The notes under the pieces were generated by a model. The model made no database searches and had not been told where the DNA came from. It saw only the letters and a list, made by a program, of their open reading frames with translations. The translations under genes and the position numbers were made by a program. 64,000 bases of DNA. It comes from Neobacillus niacini (GTDB lineage: Bacteria > Bacillota > Bacilli > Bacillales > Cytobacillaceae). Positions 24,426-33,089 of this stretch are shown piece after piece; position 1 is the first letter of the stretch, and every line of letters begins with the position of its first letter. The stretch covers positions 372,001-436,000 of the forward strand of contig NZ_JACWFG010000011.1 of assembly GCF_019749295.1 (NCBI RefSeq), in the 5' to 3' direction.

Positions 24426-25691
24426 TTAACTATTTATTTGGATTTTCTCATTGGTTTCTGGGACACGCAGTAGAACGGCTCCGCCGAGAATAAACAATAT
24501 GACTAAACTAAATACTCCTGCATTTGTATTGCCCGTAATTTGGGCAGTAACACCGACCAAAGCTGGTCCAAGAATGGAGGCAAATTTATAAAAGATATTA
24601 TAGAATCCAAAAAACTCGTTTGCATTTTCCTTCGGCACCAGCTTTGCAAAATAAGAACGGCTAAGAGCCTGAATTCCGCCTTGTGAGGAACCAACCAGCA
24701 TCGCTAATATCCAGAAGTCTAAAGTTGTTTTCATGAAATAAGCATAGATACAAATAATAATATAGATAAAAATTCCAACTAATAACATTTTCTTTCCGGT
24801 GAATTTATCTGCAAGCTTTCCATACAGCATGGCAAACGGAGCAGCAATAACTTGTGTAGCAAATAGGATGATTAATAGGTTTGTAGATGATATGCCAAGA
24901 TCAGTACCATAGGCAGTCGACATGGTTATAATCGTATGAACACCATCGATATAAAAGAAATAAGCAATAAGGAATAGAAACAAAGGTTTATAAGCTTTAA
25001 TCCGTTTAAGGGTTTGAAAAACCTTTTTAAAACTGGTAGAAATGGGTTTTTCCACTCTATCTACGTAATAGACTTGTTCAACATTTTTTAACATCGGAAT
25101 GGTGAAGGTCCCCCACCAAATGGCTGTAATGGCAAAGGCTATTTGCGTCGAGATAGTTACAGATAAAGGCAGAATCCCTTGTTGTGATAATAGAATAAGA
25201 GCAATGCCGATAATAAAAGGGATCGTACTTCCGATATAGCCCATCGCAAAACCACGTGCCGATATCTTATTCATTCTTTCCTCACTTGTAACATCTACTA
25301 GAAAGGCGTCATAGAAAATATTCGCGCCTCCAAAACCAATGACCGTTACAATGTAACAGATTAATAGGACCAGCCATTGGCTGCTTGGGACAACGGCCAG
25401 CATTGCCGTAAAGGCAATACCCAGAATCACAAAAAAAGTAAATAATCTCTTTTTTAACCCTCGAAAATCGCCTATGGTCCCTAAAATAGGTGCACAAATG
25501 GAAACAAGCAGGGTTCCAAAGGAATTTGCATAACCTAAGTAAGCTGTTGATGTTGATCCAGCAAGTCCGGCACTATCTGCCGCCGCTTTAAAATATAATG
25601 GAAAGATAGCAGTTGTAATTAATATCGAGTAAGCGGAATTTGCCCAATCATAAAAAACCCAGCTTTTTTCTTGCTTCGTCAATCGACTCAT
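24426..25691 (-). CDS. UMF1-family MFS transporter
   Basis: Twelve-helix major facilitator of 421 aa with the UMF1/Atg22-like N-terminus (KQEKSWVFYDWANSAYSILI in part) and RSYFAKLVPKENANEFFGFY near helix 10. B. subtilis YxiO belongs to this family; substrates are not established. RBS TAGGAGGAAA precedes the ATG. It lies 26 bases downstream of the phosphodiesterase gene on the same strand, so the two are an operon. It may export or import a product of that enzyme (inference). Confidence 0.88.
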   Translation of the reverse strand: MSRLTKQEKSWVFYDWANSAYSILITTAIFPLYFKAAADSAGLAGSTSTAYLGYANSFGTLLVSICAPILGTIGDFRGLKKRLFTFFVILGIAFTAMLAVVPSSQWLVLLICYIVTVIGFGGANIFYDAFLVDVTSEERMNKISARGFAMGYIGSTIPFIIGIALILLSQQGILPLSVTISTQIAFAITAIWWGTFTIPMLKNVEQVYYVDRVEKPISTSFKKVFQTLKRIKAYKPLFLFLIAYFFYIDGVHTIITMSTAYGTDLGISSTNLLIILFATQVIAAPFAMLYGKLADKFTGKKMLLVGIFIYIIICIYAYFMKTTLDFWILAMLVGSSQGGIQALSRSYFAKLVPKENANEFFGFYNIFYKFASILGPALVGVTAQITGNTNAGVFSLVILFILGGAVLLRVPETNEKIQINS

Positions 25692-25717
25692 AGAGTTTTC
25701 CTCCTATTTAATTGCAT

Positions 25718-27028
25718 CTAAACGATCAAAAGGTCCTCGATAATCCTTCCATCTGTGTCACCTAAATCTACGCCTAAAAGCTTAGCCAATGTTGGACCTT
25801 CATCAATGAGACGGGCATAAGGAATGGTTGTTTTTGGGCGTATCCCTTTACCCGCAGCCATAAAAATGGTGGAGTACTCAGGCTTTTCCGGAGAATACCC
25901 ATGACAGGCCAATGTGTATTTTTTATCTTTTTTGACATCCTCCCGGGTAATATTTTTGATATATTCTCCCTGAAAATCTTCTAAAAAGTAATAGCCTTTC
26001 TTGGCCTCTAGCATAAAGGCGCAGGAAGGATCTGCCCCCTTTAAGGCTGCTTCATCAGCAGTAAGTATTTTTTCAATACCAGTGGCCGGATTTACAATTA
26101 GAGAATCTAATAAACTTTTTACTTTCCTCGTAGTTTCTAAATCTTTTCTGTCTTTTACATAAATATATGCGGAGCCATCACAACTTTTACAATAGGCCCT
26201 CCAATTATTTATTTTCCCTTTACGATTGGTTGTAATAAGTCTGTGTTTATGGAAAAGCACATTAAGGTTTAGGGCTTTGTTCTCATCTAAGGCACTATGG
26301 TCACCTAAGGCGACAATTGTAGAATTTTCATAGATGCCGCTCTCTACTAGAGCCTTCATGATTTGCCCAAGCCGCTCATTGTGCCGTTGGATAGCAGCAA
26401 TGGCTTTATTCGAAGAAAAACCATAATCATGACGCTGCGTGTCCAAATCGGTAAAGTGTACCAGCAGTAAATCTGGCTTTTTGGTTTTAATGGTATGCAG
26501 GGTAGATTGTAATACAAAATCATCCAGTTCAGGCTGATTTAATCCATTACGAATATGTCCAAATCGTTTATTCAGCTCCCATTGGTAACGGGGACTCCCG
26601 TTCCTTAACGAAACTAATATTTGATTTTGCCAAGGCCTATTTGGAAAGATTTCAGGCAGATTGTAATCAATATTTGCTTTACCTGTTACTGGCCAAAGAA
26701 GGGCAGCAGTTGTTAAATTAGCCTTTTTAGCTTCATCATATAACGTTGTCCCGTTTATTAGACCCCTAAACCAGTTCCAATCTGGTGAAGACCTTCCAGG
26801 CTGAAGAAGGGTGTTATTAATAATTCCATGTCGGTTAGGATAGTTCCCAGTCACAATCGTTGTATGGCAGGGATAAGTTACCGAAGGATAAATGGTCTCA
26901 ACCTTCTCTACATATGCACCATTTTCAAGGATTGTCTTAAAATGTGGGAGTGTTTTCAGCATAGGAAAATCTAATGCTGACAGACAATCAAAAGAAATGA
27001 CAATTAAATGATTCGTAAGACGGTCCAT
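25718..27028 (-). CDS. Nucleotide pyrophosphatase/phosphodiesterase family protein
   Basis: A 436-aa member of the alkaline phosphatase superfamily, type I phosphodiesterase/nucleotide pyrophosphatase group. Metal and nucleophile motifs: Asp14 in VISFDCLS, the nucleophile region YPSVTYPCHTTIVTGNYPNRHGI in part, HFTDLDTQRHDYG, LGDHS and the late CHGYSPEKPE. No signal peptide is visible, so it appears cytoplasmic, unlike many family members. RBS TTAGGAGG precedes the ATG. It is the first gene of a two-gene operon with the UMF1 transporter. Substrate not determined; nucleotide sugars, phosphodiesters or phosphonates are possible. Confidence 0.88.
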   Translation of the reverse strand: MDRLTNHLIVISFDCLSALDFPMLKTLPHFKTILENGAYVEKVETIYPSVTYPCHTTIVTGNYPNRHGIINNTLLQPGRSSPDWNWFRGLINGTTLYDEAKKANLTTAALLWPVTGKANIDYNLPEIFPNRPWQNQILVSLRNGSPRYQWELNKRFGHIRNGLNQPELDDFVLQSTLHTIKTKKPDLLLVHFTDLDTQRHDYGFSSNKAIAAIQRHNERLGQIMKALVESGIYENSTIVALGDHSALDENKALNLNVLFHKHRLITTNRKGKINNWRAYCKSCDGSAYIYVKDRKDLETTRKVKSLLDSLIVNPATGIEKILTADEAALKGADPSCAFMLEAKKGYYFLEDFQGEYIKNITREDVKKDKKYTLACHGYSPEKPEYSTIFMAAGKGIRPKTTIPYARLIDEGPTLAKLLGVDLGDTDGRIIEDLLIV

Positions 27029-27144
27029 GAAAACCTCCTAAAGAGTACAGCTTCTACCATAATTGTACAATAAATAAAGGAGATAATTGTTAATTTTTCA
27101 ATAATTTTAAGAATCATGGAAAATAATGTACACCTAAAAAGAGG

Positions 27145-27176
27145 AAAGCCGGTTCCTTGATAAGGAGCCGGCTTTT
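27145..27176. terminator. Strong terminator-like hairpin
   Basis: AAAGCCGGTTCCTT pairs with AAGGAGCCGGCTTT (one G-T pair) around GAT. T-runs lie on both strands, so it can end the 60-aa minus-strand gene whose stop is at 27180. Confidence 0.88.
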
Positions 27177-27179
27177 TGG

Positions 27180-27362
27180 TTAATTACCAAACAGATAGGA
27201 TACTAAAGATTCATTTGCAGGAAAGTTATCACTGGGAAATTTCTTTCTATAAAAGAAAAATTTAATGACTTCTTTAACAAAGTATGGACTTTGAGAATGA
27301 TTTTTTAATTTAAGTTTAGCAGCAATATACATTTTTCTTTTTATAGTCATATGCCTTAACAC
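27180..27362 (-). CDS. Small basic hypothetical protein
   Basis: Up to 60 aa, lysine- and phenylalanine-rich (MTIKRKMYIAAKLKLKNHSQ, then KFFFYRKKFPSDN), ending ESLVSYLFGN. The strong terminator directly after its stop supports a real gene. Start is either GTG 27362 or the ATG at 27350. Neither has a strong Shine-Dalgarno: AAGG lies only two bases before the ATG. I do not recognise the family. Confidence 0.5.
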   Translation of the reverse strand: MLRHMTIKRKMYIAAKLKLKNHSQSPYFVKEVIKFFFYRKKFPSDNFPANESLVSYLFGN

Positions 27363-27433
27363 TTTGTGTGTAAATTGAATCTATTATAATAGGCAGTAAA
27401 TTTTTAGGGTTAAAGAATAGACAAGCAGAGTAT

Positions 27434-27475
27434 GCAGTTTAAAACTGCCACATTACAGAAATGATCAAACTGCCA
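27434..27475 (+). promoter_or_regulatory. Palindrome and direct repeat upstream of the kinase gene
   Basis: GCAGTTT-A-AAACTGC (27434-27448) is a 7+1+7 palindrome. AAACTGCCA occurs at 27442-27450 and again at 27467-27475, 25 bp apart, ending 25 bases before the kinase start. It could be a regulator site; no regulator is identified. Confidence 0.4.
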
Positions 27476-27499
27476 ACTTGAAAAGGAAGGAGGAAATAT

Positions 27500-28540
27500 A
27501 TGTATATTCAAAATTTAGAACAGTGGATGAACAACATTAAAGTAACCAACCAAGTCAATGCGGACGTAGAAGTGGTAAATCATTCACCGTTAGTTATGAT
27601 GGGGAAAGGTCGCCAAGGAGCCGTTTTCCAATTAACGGATGATATTTGTGTGAAAGTGTTTGGAAATACGGAGGATTGCGACCGCGAATATTATGCTTTA
27701 TCCCTTGGGCAGCAAACTACTCTTTTTCCAAAGCTTTATGGTAAAGGTCCACTCTATATTGTGATGGAAATTATTAGAGGTGTTGATTTACGTGAGTATT
27801 TACAATCCCAGCCATTAACAAAGGCACTTTCTGCAAAATTAATTGAAATGCTGATCACGTTTAAGAAAATTGGTTATGAGAGAATTGACCATCATAAACG
27901 GCAAATTTACCTGCAGCCGGACGGAAGTCTTAAGGTAATTGACGTAGCGAGAACCATTTGGCGTGACCGCGTCTACCCATACCCGCGAAAATTATTGACA
28001 TCCTTAGGGGAACAAAATAAAGCAATCTTTATGGCGCATGTCCAGGAAATGGCTCCGGAATTATATATGGAGTGGCTCCATTACATTCGGATGGAAGAAA
28101 TCTCAAGGCAAATCACTGCTTTACTTCTCCCGCAGGAACCAGATAAGGACAAAATAAAGAATCTTAGTAATAGTTTATTGACAACAGCAGATGAGAAAAA
28201 CTATGTAAACCTGCTGCAGGGACTTGTTCATAAGGTTTTTAAAGAAGAATGGATTAAAACGATGCTTGCTCGAGGTGCTGATCCTGAAGCGGTTATGGCC
28301 AAAATTGATGAATATTGGGACAACCTCGAACAAGGTTTTGAGGCTAGGCATCCTGAAGGTGAGAGACATTATGAAGGCGTAAGACGTTTTGAAGGGGACC
28401 GTCACACAAAAGACAATCGTGACCGGCGAAGCAAGGGTGCAAAGGGTGGTAAAGGCGGTAAACACAACGGTGGAGATCGGCACAATGACCGCGACCGACG
28501 GAACGATAAGAAAGACAAAAAAAAAGATAAGAAAAAGTGA
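27500..28540 (+). CDS. Atypical protein kinase-fold protein with a charged repetitive tail
   Basis: A 346-aa protein. A kinase-like N-lobe (GKGRQGAVFQL, then CVKVF with the likely ATP lysine) leads to the hinge VMEIIRGVDL. A catalytic segment ERIDHHKRQIYLQPDGSLKVIDVAR replaces HRD and DFG with variant forms; the metal Asp in VIDVA remains. Helical region follows to about residue 285. The C-terminal ~60 residues are low complexity, rich in Arg, Lys, Asp, His and Gly, and end KDKKKDKKK. This resembles YrzF/PrkD- and coat-kinase-like proteins of Bacillus, but activity is uncertain. It heads a + strand group with the glycosyltransferase (70-base gap) and HipA-like kinase. Confidence 0.72.
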   Translation: MYIQNLEQWMNNIKVTNQVNADVEVVNHSPLVMMGKGRQGAVFQLTDDICVKVFGNTEDCDREYYALSLGQQTTLFPKLYGKGPLYIVMEIIRGVDLREYLQSQPLTKALSAKLIEMLITFKKIGYERIDHHKRQIYLQPDGSLKVIDVARTIWRDRVYPYPRKLLTSLGEQNKAIFMAHVQEMAPELYMEWLHYIRMEEISRQITALLLPQEPDKDKIKNLSNSLLTTADEKNYVNLLQGLVHKVFKEEWIKTMLARGADPEAVMAKIDEYWDNLEQGFEARHPEGERHYEGVRRFEGDRHTKDNRDRRSKGAKGGKGGKHNGGDRHNDRDRRNDKKDKKKDKKK

Positions 28541-28610
28541 ACAGCTTTTGGGCTAATATAAGGTTCTAATTATATGGGGAGGAAGCCTAATAATACAAGG
28601 AGATACCATT

Positions 28611-29726
28611 ATGAAAGTTTTAGTTATCTGGCGTCTGCTGACAGTTGGCGGGGTGAATGCCGGCTGGCGCAATCGCTCGATTTATTTTAAGAAACATGGA
28701 ATTGAGACAGAATTTCTGTATACGACTGATCACGGCGGGCTCCATATTATGGAAGATGTTGCGCCCGTTTATTTGACAAAGGATGAACAGGAAATCATTA
28801 AAATCATTAGAGATAATCACTATGATGCCATTATTGTGGTTGACACAGGTGCTGCTTTTAAATGGATTAAGAAAGCACAGTATAAGGGGCCAGTGCTGGT
28901 TGAGGCACGTACACCAGAACTAATTAAGCTTAAACCGCATTTGAAATCATTCAGAGGTATACTTCCGGAAGCCATCATTGTTCCTTCACAGTATCAAAGA
29001 CGACTGGTATCCATTTTAACAGACGAGATTCCGATACATGTTATTTACAATGGCATAGACACGACATTTTATCGTGCATTATCTGATGATGAGATTAATG
29101 TTGAAAGTGAACCGAAACGTTTAAATGGAAAAAAAATAATTGGCTGGATTGGCAGATTAGACAAGCGTAAGAATTGGCAAATGCTTTTAGAAATCGCAAA
29201 GCTTATGAAAAGTCAACGGGATGATATAGAATTTTGGGTCATTGGCGGTGCTCAAAGTGTACAGAGGGAAGAATTTGCTGCTAAATGGCAGGAGGAGCAG
29301 TTGACGGATGTGGTGAAATGGTTTCCAGTAATCCCCTATCAGCAAATGCCGCATGTTTATGCGAAAATTAGGCAATCTGGCGGCTGTACGTTAGCTACAA
29401 CTAAGACCGAATCCTTTGGAAATACCTTCATTGAGTCGATGATTAGCGGTGTACCCGTTGTTGCTTCAAAAATGATGCCCATTACGGAATTGGTTATCAA
29501 TGGTGAACATGGGCTGCTTTTTCGTGGTCAAAATGTTGAAGATGGTGTTAAACAGCTTTCTGAAATAGTTGATAACCCAACCCTCCACCGACAAATGTCA
29601 GAGTCTGCCGTTAAATGGGTACATGAGAAATTCGCAATAGAAGTAGTCGCTGCACAATATGTTCAATTGTTGAAAAAAATAACTGGTGCAAATACAGATG
29701 AAAGTAGCGGGGTGAATCGTGAATGA
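28611..29726 (+). CDS. Glycosyltransferase family 4 protein (spore-coat YtcC/CotSA-like)
   Basis: GT-B fold glycosyltransferase of 371 aa. The donor-binding C-terminal half reads KIIGWIGRLDKRKNWQMLLE, VIGGAQ, TKTESFGNTFIESMISGVPVVAS and a late NGEHGLLF. The N-terminal half contains the acceptor-side GGVNAGWRNRS. RBS CAAGGAG precedes the ATG. Its stop overlaps the next gene's ATG (ATGA). Linked gtaB and ugd supply UDP-glucose and UDP-glucuronate, which are likely donors. B. subtilis ytcABC at a spore-crust locus has a comparable dehydrogenase plus glycosyltransferase pairing, so a spore-surface role is plausible. Confidence 0.85.
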   Translation: MKVLVIWRLLTVGGVNAGWRNRSIYFKKHGIETEFLYTTDHGGLHIMEDVAPVYLTKDEQEIIKIIRDNHYDAIIVVDTGAAFKWIKKAQYKGPVLVEARTPELIKLKPHLKSFRGILPEAIIVPSQYQRRLVSILTDEIPIHVIYNGIDTTFYRALSDDEINVESEPKRLNGKKIIGWIGRLDKRKNWQMLLEIAKLMKSQRDDIEFWVIGGAQSVQREEFAAKWQEEQLTDVVKWFPVIPYQQMPHVYAKIRQSGGCTLATTKTESFGNTFIESMISGVPVVASKMMPITELVINGEHGLLFRGQNVEDGVKQLSEIVDNPTLHRQMSESAVKWVHEKFAIEVVAAQYVQLLKKITGANTDESSGVNRE

Positions 29727-30499
29727 TTCAGCCTATTGCTTATAAGAAAACGTTAGAAGGAAAATCACGGGCGCACTTAATCACGTTTGATGATGGCCGG
29801 GACTACGTCGTAAAATACTTCCAGCCTGGATTTGATAAGGCTTTGGCAAATGAATGGGTCGCCTATTGCCTTGCACGTTACCTTGGTCTGCCAATACCGT
29901 TTGCTCAATTAGTAGAAATACCCCAGGAGTTTTCCTCCCAATACCCTGAACTCTCTCAAATGGCCCAATCAAAAACTCAATTCGCAAGCCTGTATGTACC
30001 TGATTGCTATGATGGACATCAGGTGACAAGTGTTCCTGCTATTTCGAACAAAGAAAGCTTGGCAGGTGTGATTTTATTTGATTACTGGATGTGCAATCGC
30101 GACCGTACCAGGAAAAACATCATTTTATGTGATAACGCAGGAGAATCCTACCGTTTGTGGATCATCGACCATGCCGAAGTGTTCGCTTCCTACAACTGGA
30201 CACTTCAAGAAATTGAATCCCTTCCAATCACCATTTTAAAAAGCGCCACCCACCAAATTATGGCTAGCTTTATTGAGAATGAGCAAGAATTTTATGAGCA
30301 GCTAGAAATAATTCAAGAGATTCCTATTCATTTAATAGAGGAAATAGCAGCACTTATTCCGGAAGATTGGCAGGTTACGAATGAAGAAAGAAAAGCAATC
30401 GTAAGTACGCTGGTTACACGACGAAAGAAAATTCTCAGAAAGCTGATGGAAAGGTTTATTAAACGAGTTTTTCAACCCATTCATCAAAATCAAGAATGA
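29723..30499 (+). CDS. HipA-like kinase-fold protein
   Basis: A 258-aa protein of the HipA-like family. The catalytic loop is FDYWMCNRDRTRKNIIL with Asp and Asn, and the metal-binding IIDHAEVFA follows. The N-lobe is minimal (GRDYVVKYFQPG with Lys). It lacks the DNA-binding HipB partner and the HipA N-terminal barrel, so it is not an obvious toxin. It overlaps the glycosyltransferase by four bases (ATGA), so coupled translation is expected. Its substrate may be a coat protein or the glycan (inference). Confidence 0.78.
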   Translation: MIQPIAYKKTLEGKSRAHLITFDDGRDYVVKYFQPGFDKALANEWVAYCLARYLGLPIPFAQLVEIPQEFSSQYPELSQMAQSKTQFASLYVPDCYDGHQVTSVPAISNKESLAGVILFDYWMCNRDRTRKNIILCDNAGESYRLWIIDHAEVFASYNWTLQEIESLPITILKSATHQIMASFIENEQEFYEQLEIIQEIPIHLIEEIAALIPEDWQVTNEERKAIVSTLVTRRKKILRKLMERFIKRVFQPIHQNQE

Positions 30500-30536
30500 C
30501 TCCCTTGGAACAATTTAGTAAGGGAGTTTTATTTTT
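30499..30536 (+). terminator. Intrinsic terminator
   Basis: ACTCCCTT pairs with AAGGGAGT and is followed by TTTATTTTT. It ends the kinase-glycosyltransferase group before gtaB. Confidence 0.85.
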
Positions 30537-30648
30537 ATAAAATAGACAGGCTTTATCGTCAAATAAAGAGTCTAATAGGTTATTAACGTGACCGGAGGTT
30601 GTCCACATGCATATAAAAGATTAAAGAGAAAAAGAAAGGAGGCAGCAT

Positions 30649-31554
30649 ATGAAAATCCGAAAGGCCATTATTCCAGCAGCTGGCCTCGGAACACGATTTT
30701 TGCCAGCCACGAAAGCACAGCCAAAAGAAATGCTGCCGATTGTTGATAAGCCCACTATTCAATATATTGTTGAAGAAGCAGCTGCTTCAGGGATTGAGGA
30801 AATTATCATCATTATCGGCAGAGGCAAAAGGTCCATCGAGGATCATTTTGATAAATCTTATGAATTAGAAGACACTCTATTAAAGAAAAACAAACTCGAT
30901 ATGTTAGCAGAAGTTCAAAATATATCAAACTTAGTTAATATCGTTTATGTCCGTCAAAAAGAGCCGAAAGGACTGGGACATGCTATTCTATGTGCGAAAA
31001 GCGTCATAGGAGACGAACCATTTGCGGTTTTACTTGGGGATGATATCGTCATGTCGGAAGTACCCTGCCTAAAGCAGGTTATTGATGTGTTTGAGTATTA
31101 TAATAGTTCGGTTGTTGCCGTTCAGACAGTTTCAGAGAAGGATGTCAGCAAATACGGGATTATTAAGCCGAAAGGGACGATGATTGAGTCAGACCTATTT
31201 CATATTGATTCGTTAATTGAGAAGCCCAGCATAGAAGAGGCTCCTTCAAGATATGCCATCATGGGACGATATGTATTGAGTCCTAAAATATTTGAAATTT
31301 TAGAGAGAATCCCTATGGGACGCGGAGATGAGTTACAACTGACAGATGCCATCAATGAATTGAACAAACATCAAGCCGTCTTTGCTTATAACTTTCAAGG
31401 AAGCCGCTATGATATTGGTGACAAAATTGGTTTTATTAAGGCAACCATTGATTTCGCACTAAGCCGTGACGACATCAAAGATTCGGTATTAGCGTATTTG
31501 GAAGAAGTCATTAAGTTACAAAGTTTACAGAATAGTAAGAGAGAGATTGATTGA
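30649..31554 (+). CDS. gtaB: UTP-glucose-1-phosphate uridylyltransferase
   Basis: Makes UDP-glucose from UTP and glucose-1-phosphate; 301 aa. N-terminal nucleotide motif AGLGTRFLPATKAQPKEMLP, the DKPTIQYIVEEA stretch, LLGDDIV and LIEKPS are all present. RBS GAAAGGAGG precedes the ATG. It directly precedes ugd, with the stop one base before the next ATG. A paralogue elsewhere in the genome is likely, as in other bacilli. Confidence 0.94.
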   Translation: MKIRKAIIPAAGLGTRFLPATKAQPKEMLPIVDKPTIQYIVEEAAASGIEEIIIIIGRGKRSIEDHFDKSYELEDTLLKKNKLDMLAEVQNISNLVNIVYVRQKEPKGLGHAILCAKSVIGDEPFAVLLGDDIVMSEVPCLKQVIDVFEYYNSSVVAVQTVSEKDVSKYGIIKPKGTMIESDLFHIDSLIEKPSIEEAPSRYAIMGRYVLSPKIFEILERIPMGRGDELQLTDAINELNKHQAVFAYNFQGSRYDIGDKIGFIKATIDFALSRDDIKDSVLAYLEEVIKLQSLQNSKREID

Positions 31555-31555
31555 T

Positions 31556-32860
31556 ATGAAGATTGCTGTTTTAGGTACAGGCTATGTAGGATTGTCAACA
31601 GGTGTATGTTTATCACAAATTGGTCACTATGTCACATGTATCGATATTAATGAGCAAAAAATTAATCAATTACGTCAAGGGATATCCCCGATTTATGAAC
31701 CAGGTCTAGAAGAATTATTATCTGCTAATATGGCAGCAGGCAGGCTGCATTTTACAACTTCTCTTCATCAGGCGTTGGTTGGGGTAGAAATCATTGTCGT
31801 AGCCGTTGGAACACCGCAGGGGGATGATGGTGCAGCGGACCTTTCATATTTGGTACAAGCTGCAAAGGATATCTCTTCCTATGTTACTTCCAAAACAATC
31901 GTTGTCATTAAGAGCACAGTGCCAGTTGGAACCAATGATTTTATAGGGAATTTGATTGAAGACCAGTGTGGGTTTAAAGTGAAAATGGTTTCCAATCCTG
32001 AATTTCTCCGACAGGGATCCGCAATCGAAGATACTATGAAAGCCGATCGAATCATTATCGGTTCCGAAGATAATGAAGCAGCAGGGAAAATTCATGATAT
32101 GTACCGCCCATTGAATGTACCTGTCATTTTAACGAGCACAAGAAGTGCAGAAATGATTAAATATGCTGCAAATGCATTTTTAGCAACAAAGATTAGTTAT
32201 ATCAATGAAATTGCCAATTTGTGTGAAGCAGTTGGAGCTGATGTAACTGATGTTGCAAAAGGCATGGGTAAGGATAAACGGATTGGCGAAGCATTTTTGA
32301 ATGCCGGTATTGGCTACGGCGGCTCTTGTTTTCCAAAGGATGTCAAAGCGCTGCTCCATACAGCTGGCTTAAATGGGGTTAATTTCCCACTGTTAAAAGA
32401 GACGATTGCGATTAATGAGTATCAGCGAGAAATCCTAGTGAAGAAAACCTTAAAGAGATTTGGAGGATTAAAAGGCAAGAAAATTGCAATCTTAGGCTTA
32501 GCGTTTAAACCAGAAACAGACGATATGCGAGAAGCCCCGTCAATTCCGATTTCGAGAGCGTTAACAAAATATGGAGCAGAAGTTATTGCCTATGACCCAG
32601 TTGCGACTAAAAACGCTAGGCAGATTATCGGAGACATCATAAAATATGCGGGTTCCATCGAAGAAGCGATATTCGAAGCAGATGCTGTTTTAATCGTTAC
32701 CGAGTGGAAAGAGGTTAAAAACATTGATATAGCAGCTATGGCAGGGAAAATGAAAGAACCCATTATCATCGACGGCAGAAACTGCCTCCCAGAAGAGAAA
32801 ATCCGAGCATGCAGCTCCATTGAATACTATCCAATCGGAAAACCTCCAATCATTATCTGA
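31556..32860 (+). CDS. ugd: UDP-glucose 6-dehydrogenase
   Basis: Oxidises UDP-glucose to UDP-glucuronate with two NAD; 434 aa. The Rossmann start is MKIAVLGTGYVGLSTGVCL, the catalytic cysteine is in GIGYGGSCFPKDV, and the C-terminal domain carries LGLAFKPETDDMREAPS. I chose ATG 31556 over an in-frame TTG at 31547, which lies inside gtaB. It is co-transcribed with gtaB. UDP-glucuronate would feed an acidic surface polysaccharide. The 3' end of the gene is A/C-rich compared with the body. Confidence 0.94.
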   Translation: MKIAVLGTGYVGLSTGVCLSQIGHYVTCIDINEQKINQLRQGISPIYEPGLEELLSANMAAGRLHFTTSLHQALVGVEIIVVAVGTPQGDDGAADLSYLVQAAKDISSYVTSKTIVVIKSTVPVGTNDFIGNLIEDQCGFKVKMVSNPEFLRQGSAIEDTMKADRIIIGSEDNEAAGKIHDMYRPLNVPVILTSTRSAEMIKYAANAFLATKISYINEIANLCEAVGADVTDVAKGMGKDKRIGEAFLNAGIGYGGSCFPKDVKALLHTAGLNGVNFPLLKETIAINEYQREILVKKTLKRFGGLKGKKIAILGLAFKPETDDMREAPSIPISRALTKYGAEVIAYDPVATKNARQIIGDIIKYAGSIEEAIFEADAVLIVTEWKEVKNIDIAAMAGKMKEPIIIDGRNCLPEEKIRACSSIEYYPIGKPPIII

Positions 32861-32868
32861 AAAAACAG

Positions 32869-32927
32869 GCATGATATTTGTAGAAATGAACCAGCTTTCC
32901 TACAAAAAATCATGCCTAAGCTTTTTT
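32869..32927 (+). terminator. Intrinsic terminator of gtaB-ugd
   Basis: AGGCATGAT and TTTGTAG on the left pair with CTACAAA and ATCATGCCT on the right, followed by AAGCTTTTTT. Confidence 0.85.
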
Positions 32928-32995
32928 CATTAATAGCAAACTTTGATACAATAAAAAAGGTATCAATTAAAAATACATAATAAAAGGTATATATG

Positions 32996-33042
32996 AGTGT
33001 CCACTGGAGACGGACAGTTGTACACGAGTGGTGCCTGTCACC
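32996..33042. repeat. GGTGCCTGTCACC repeat, copy b, with hairpin remnant
   Basis: The motif is at 33030-33042. To its left, GTGTCCACTGGAGACGGAC resembles a decayed form of the TGTCCAC/GTGGACA hairpin seen next to copies c and d. Read on the minus strand, the order motif-then-hairpin is the same as in those copies. Confidence 0.75.
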
Positions 33043-33089
33043 AGGGTGAGATGTTCATAAGGTGTTCACTATAAGAAAGGTGTGGAAGT

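Noticed and set aside
29723..30499. HipA toxin of a HipBA toxin-antitoxin pair
   Set aside because: No HipB-type DNA-binding gene adjacent and no HipA N-terminal domain; it is coupled to a glycosyltransferase.
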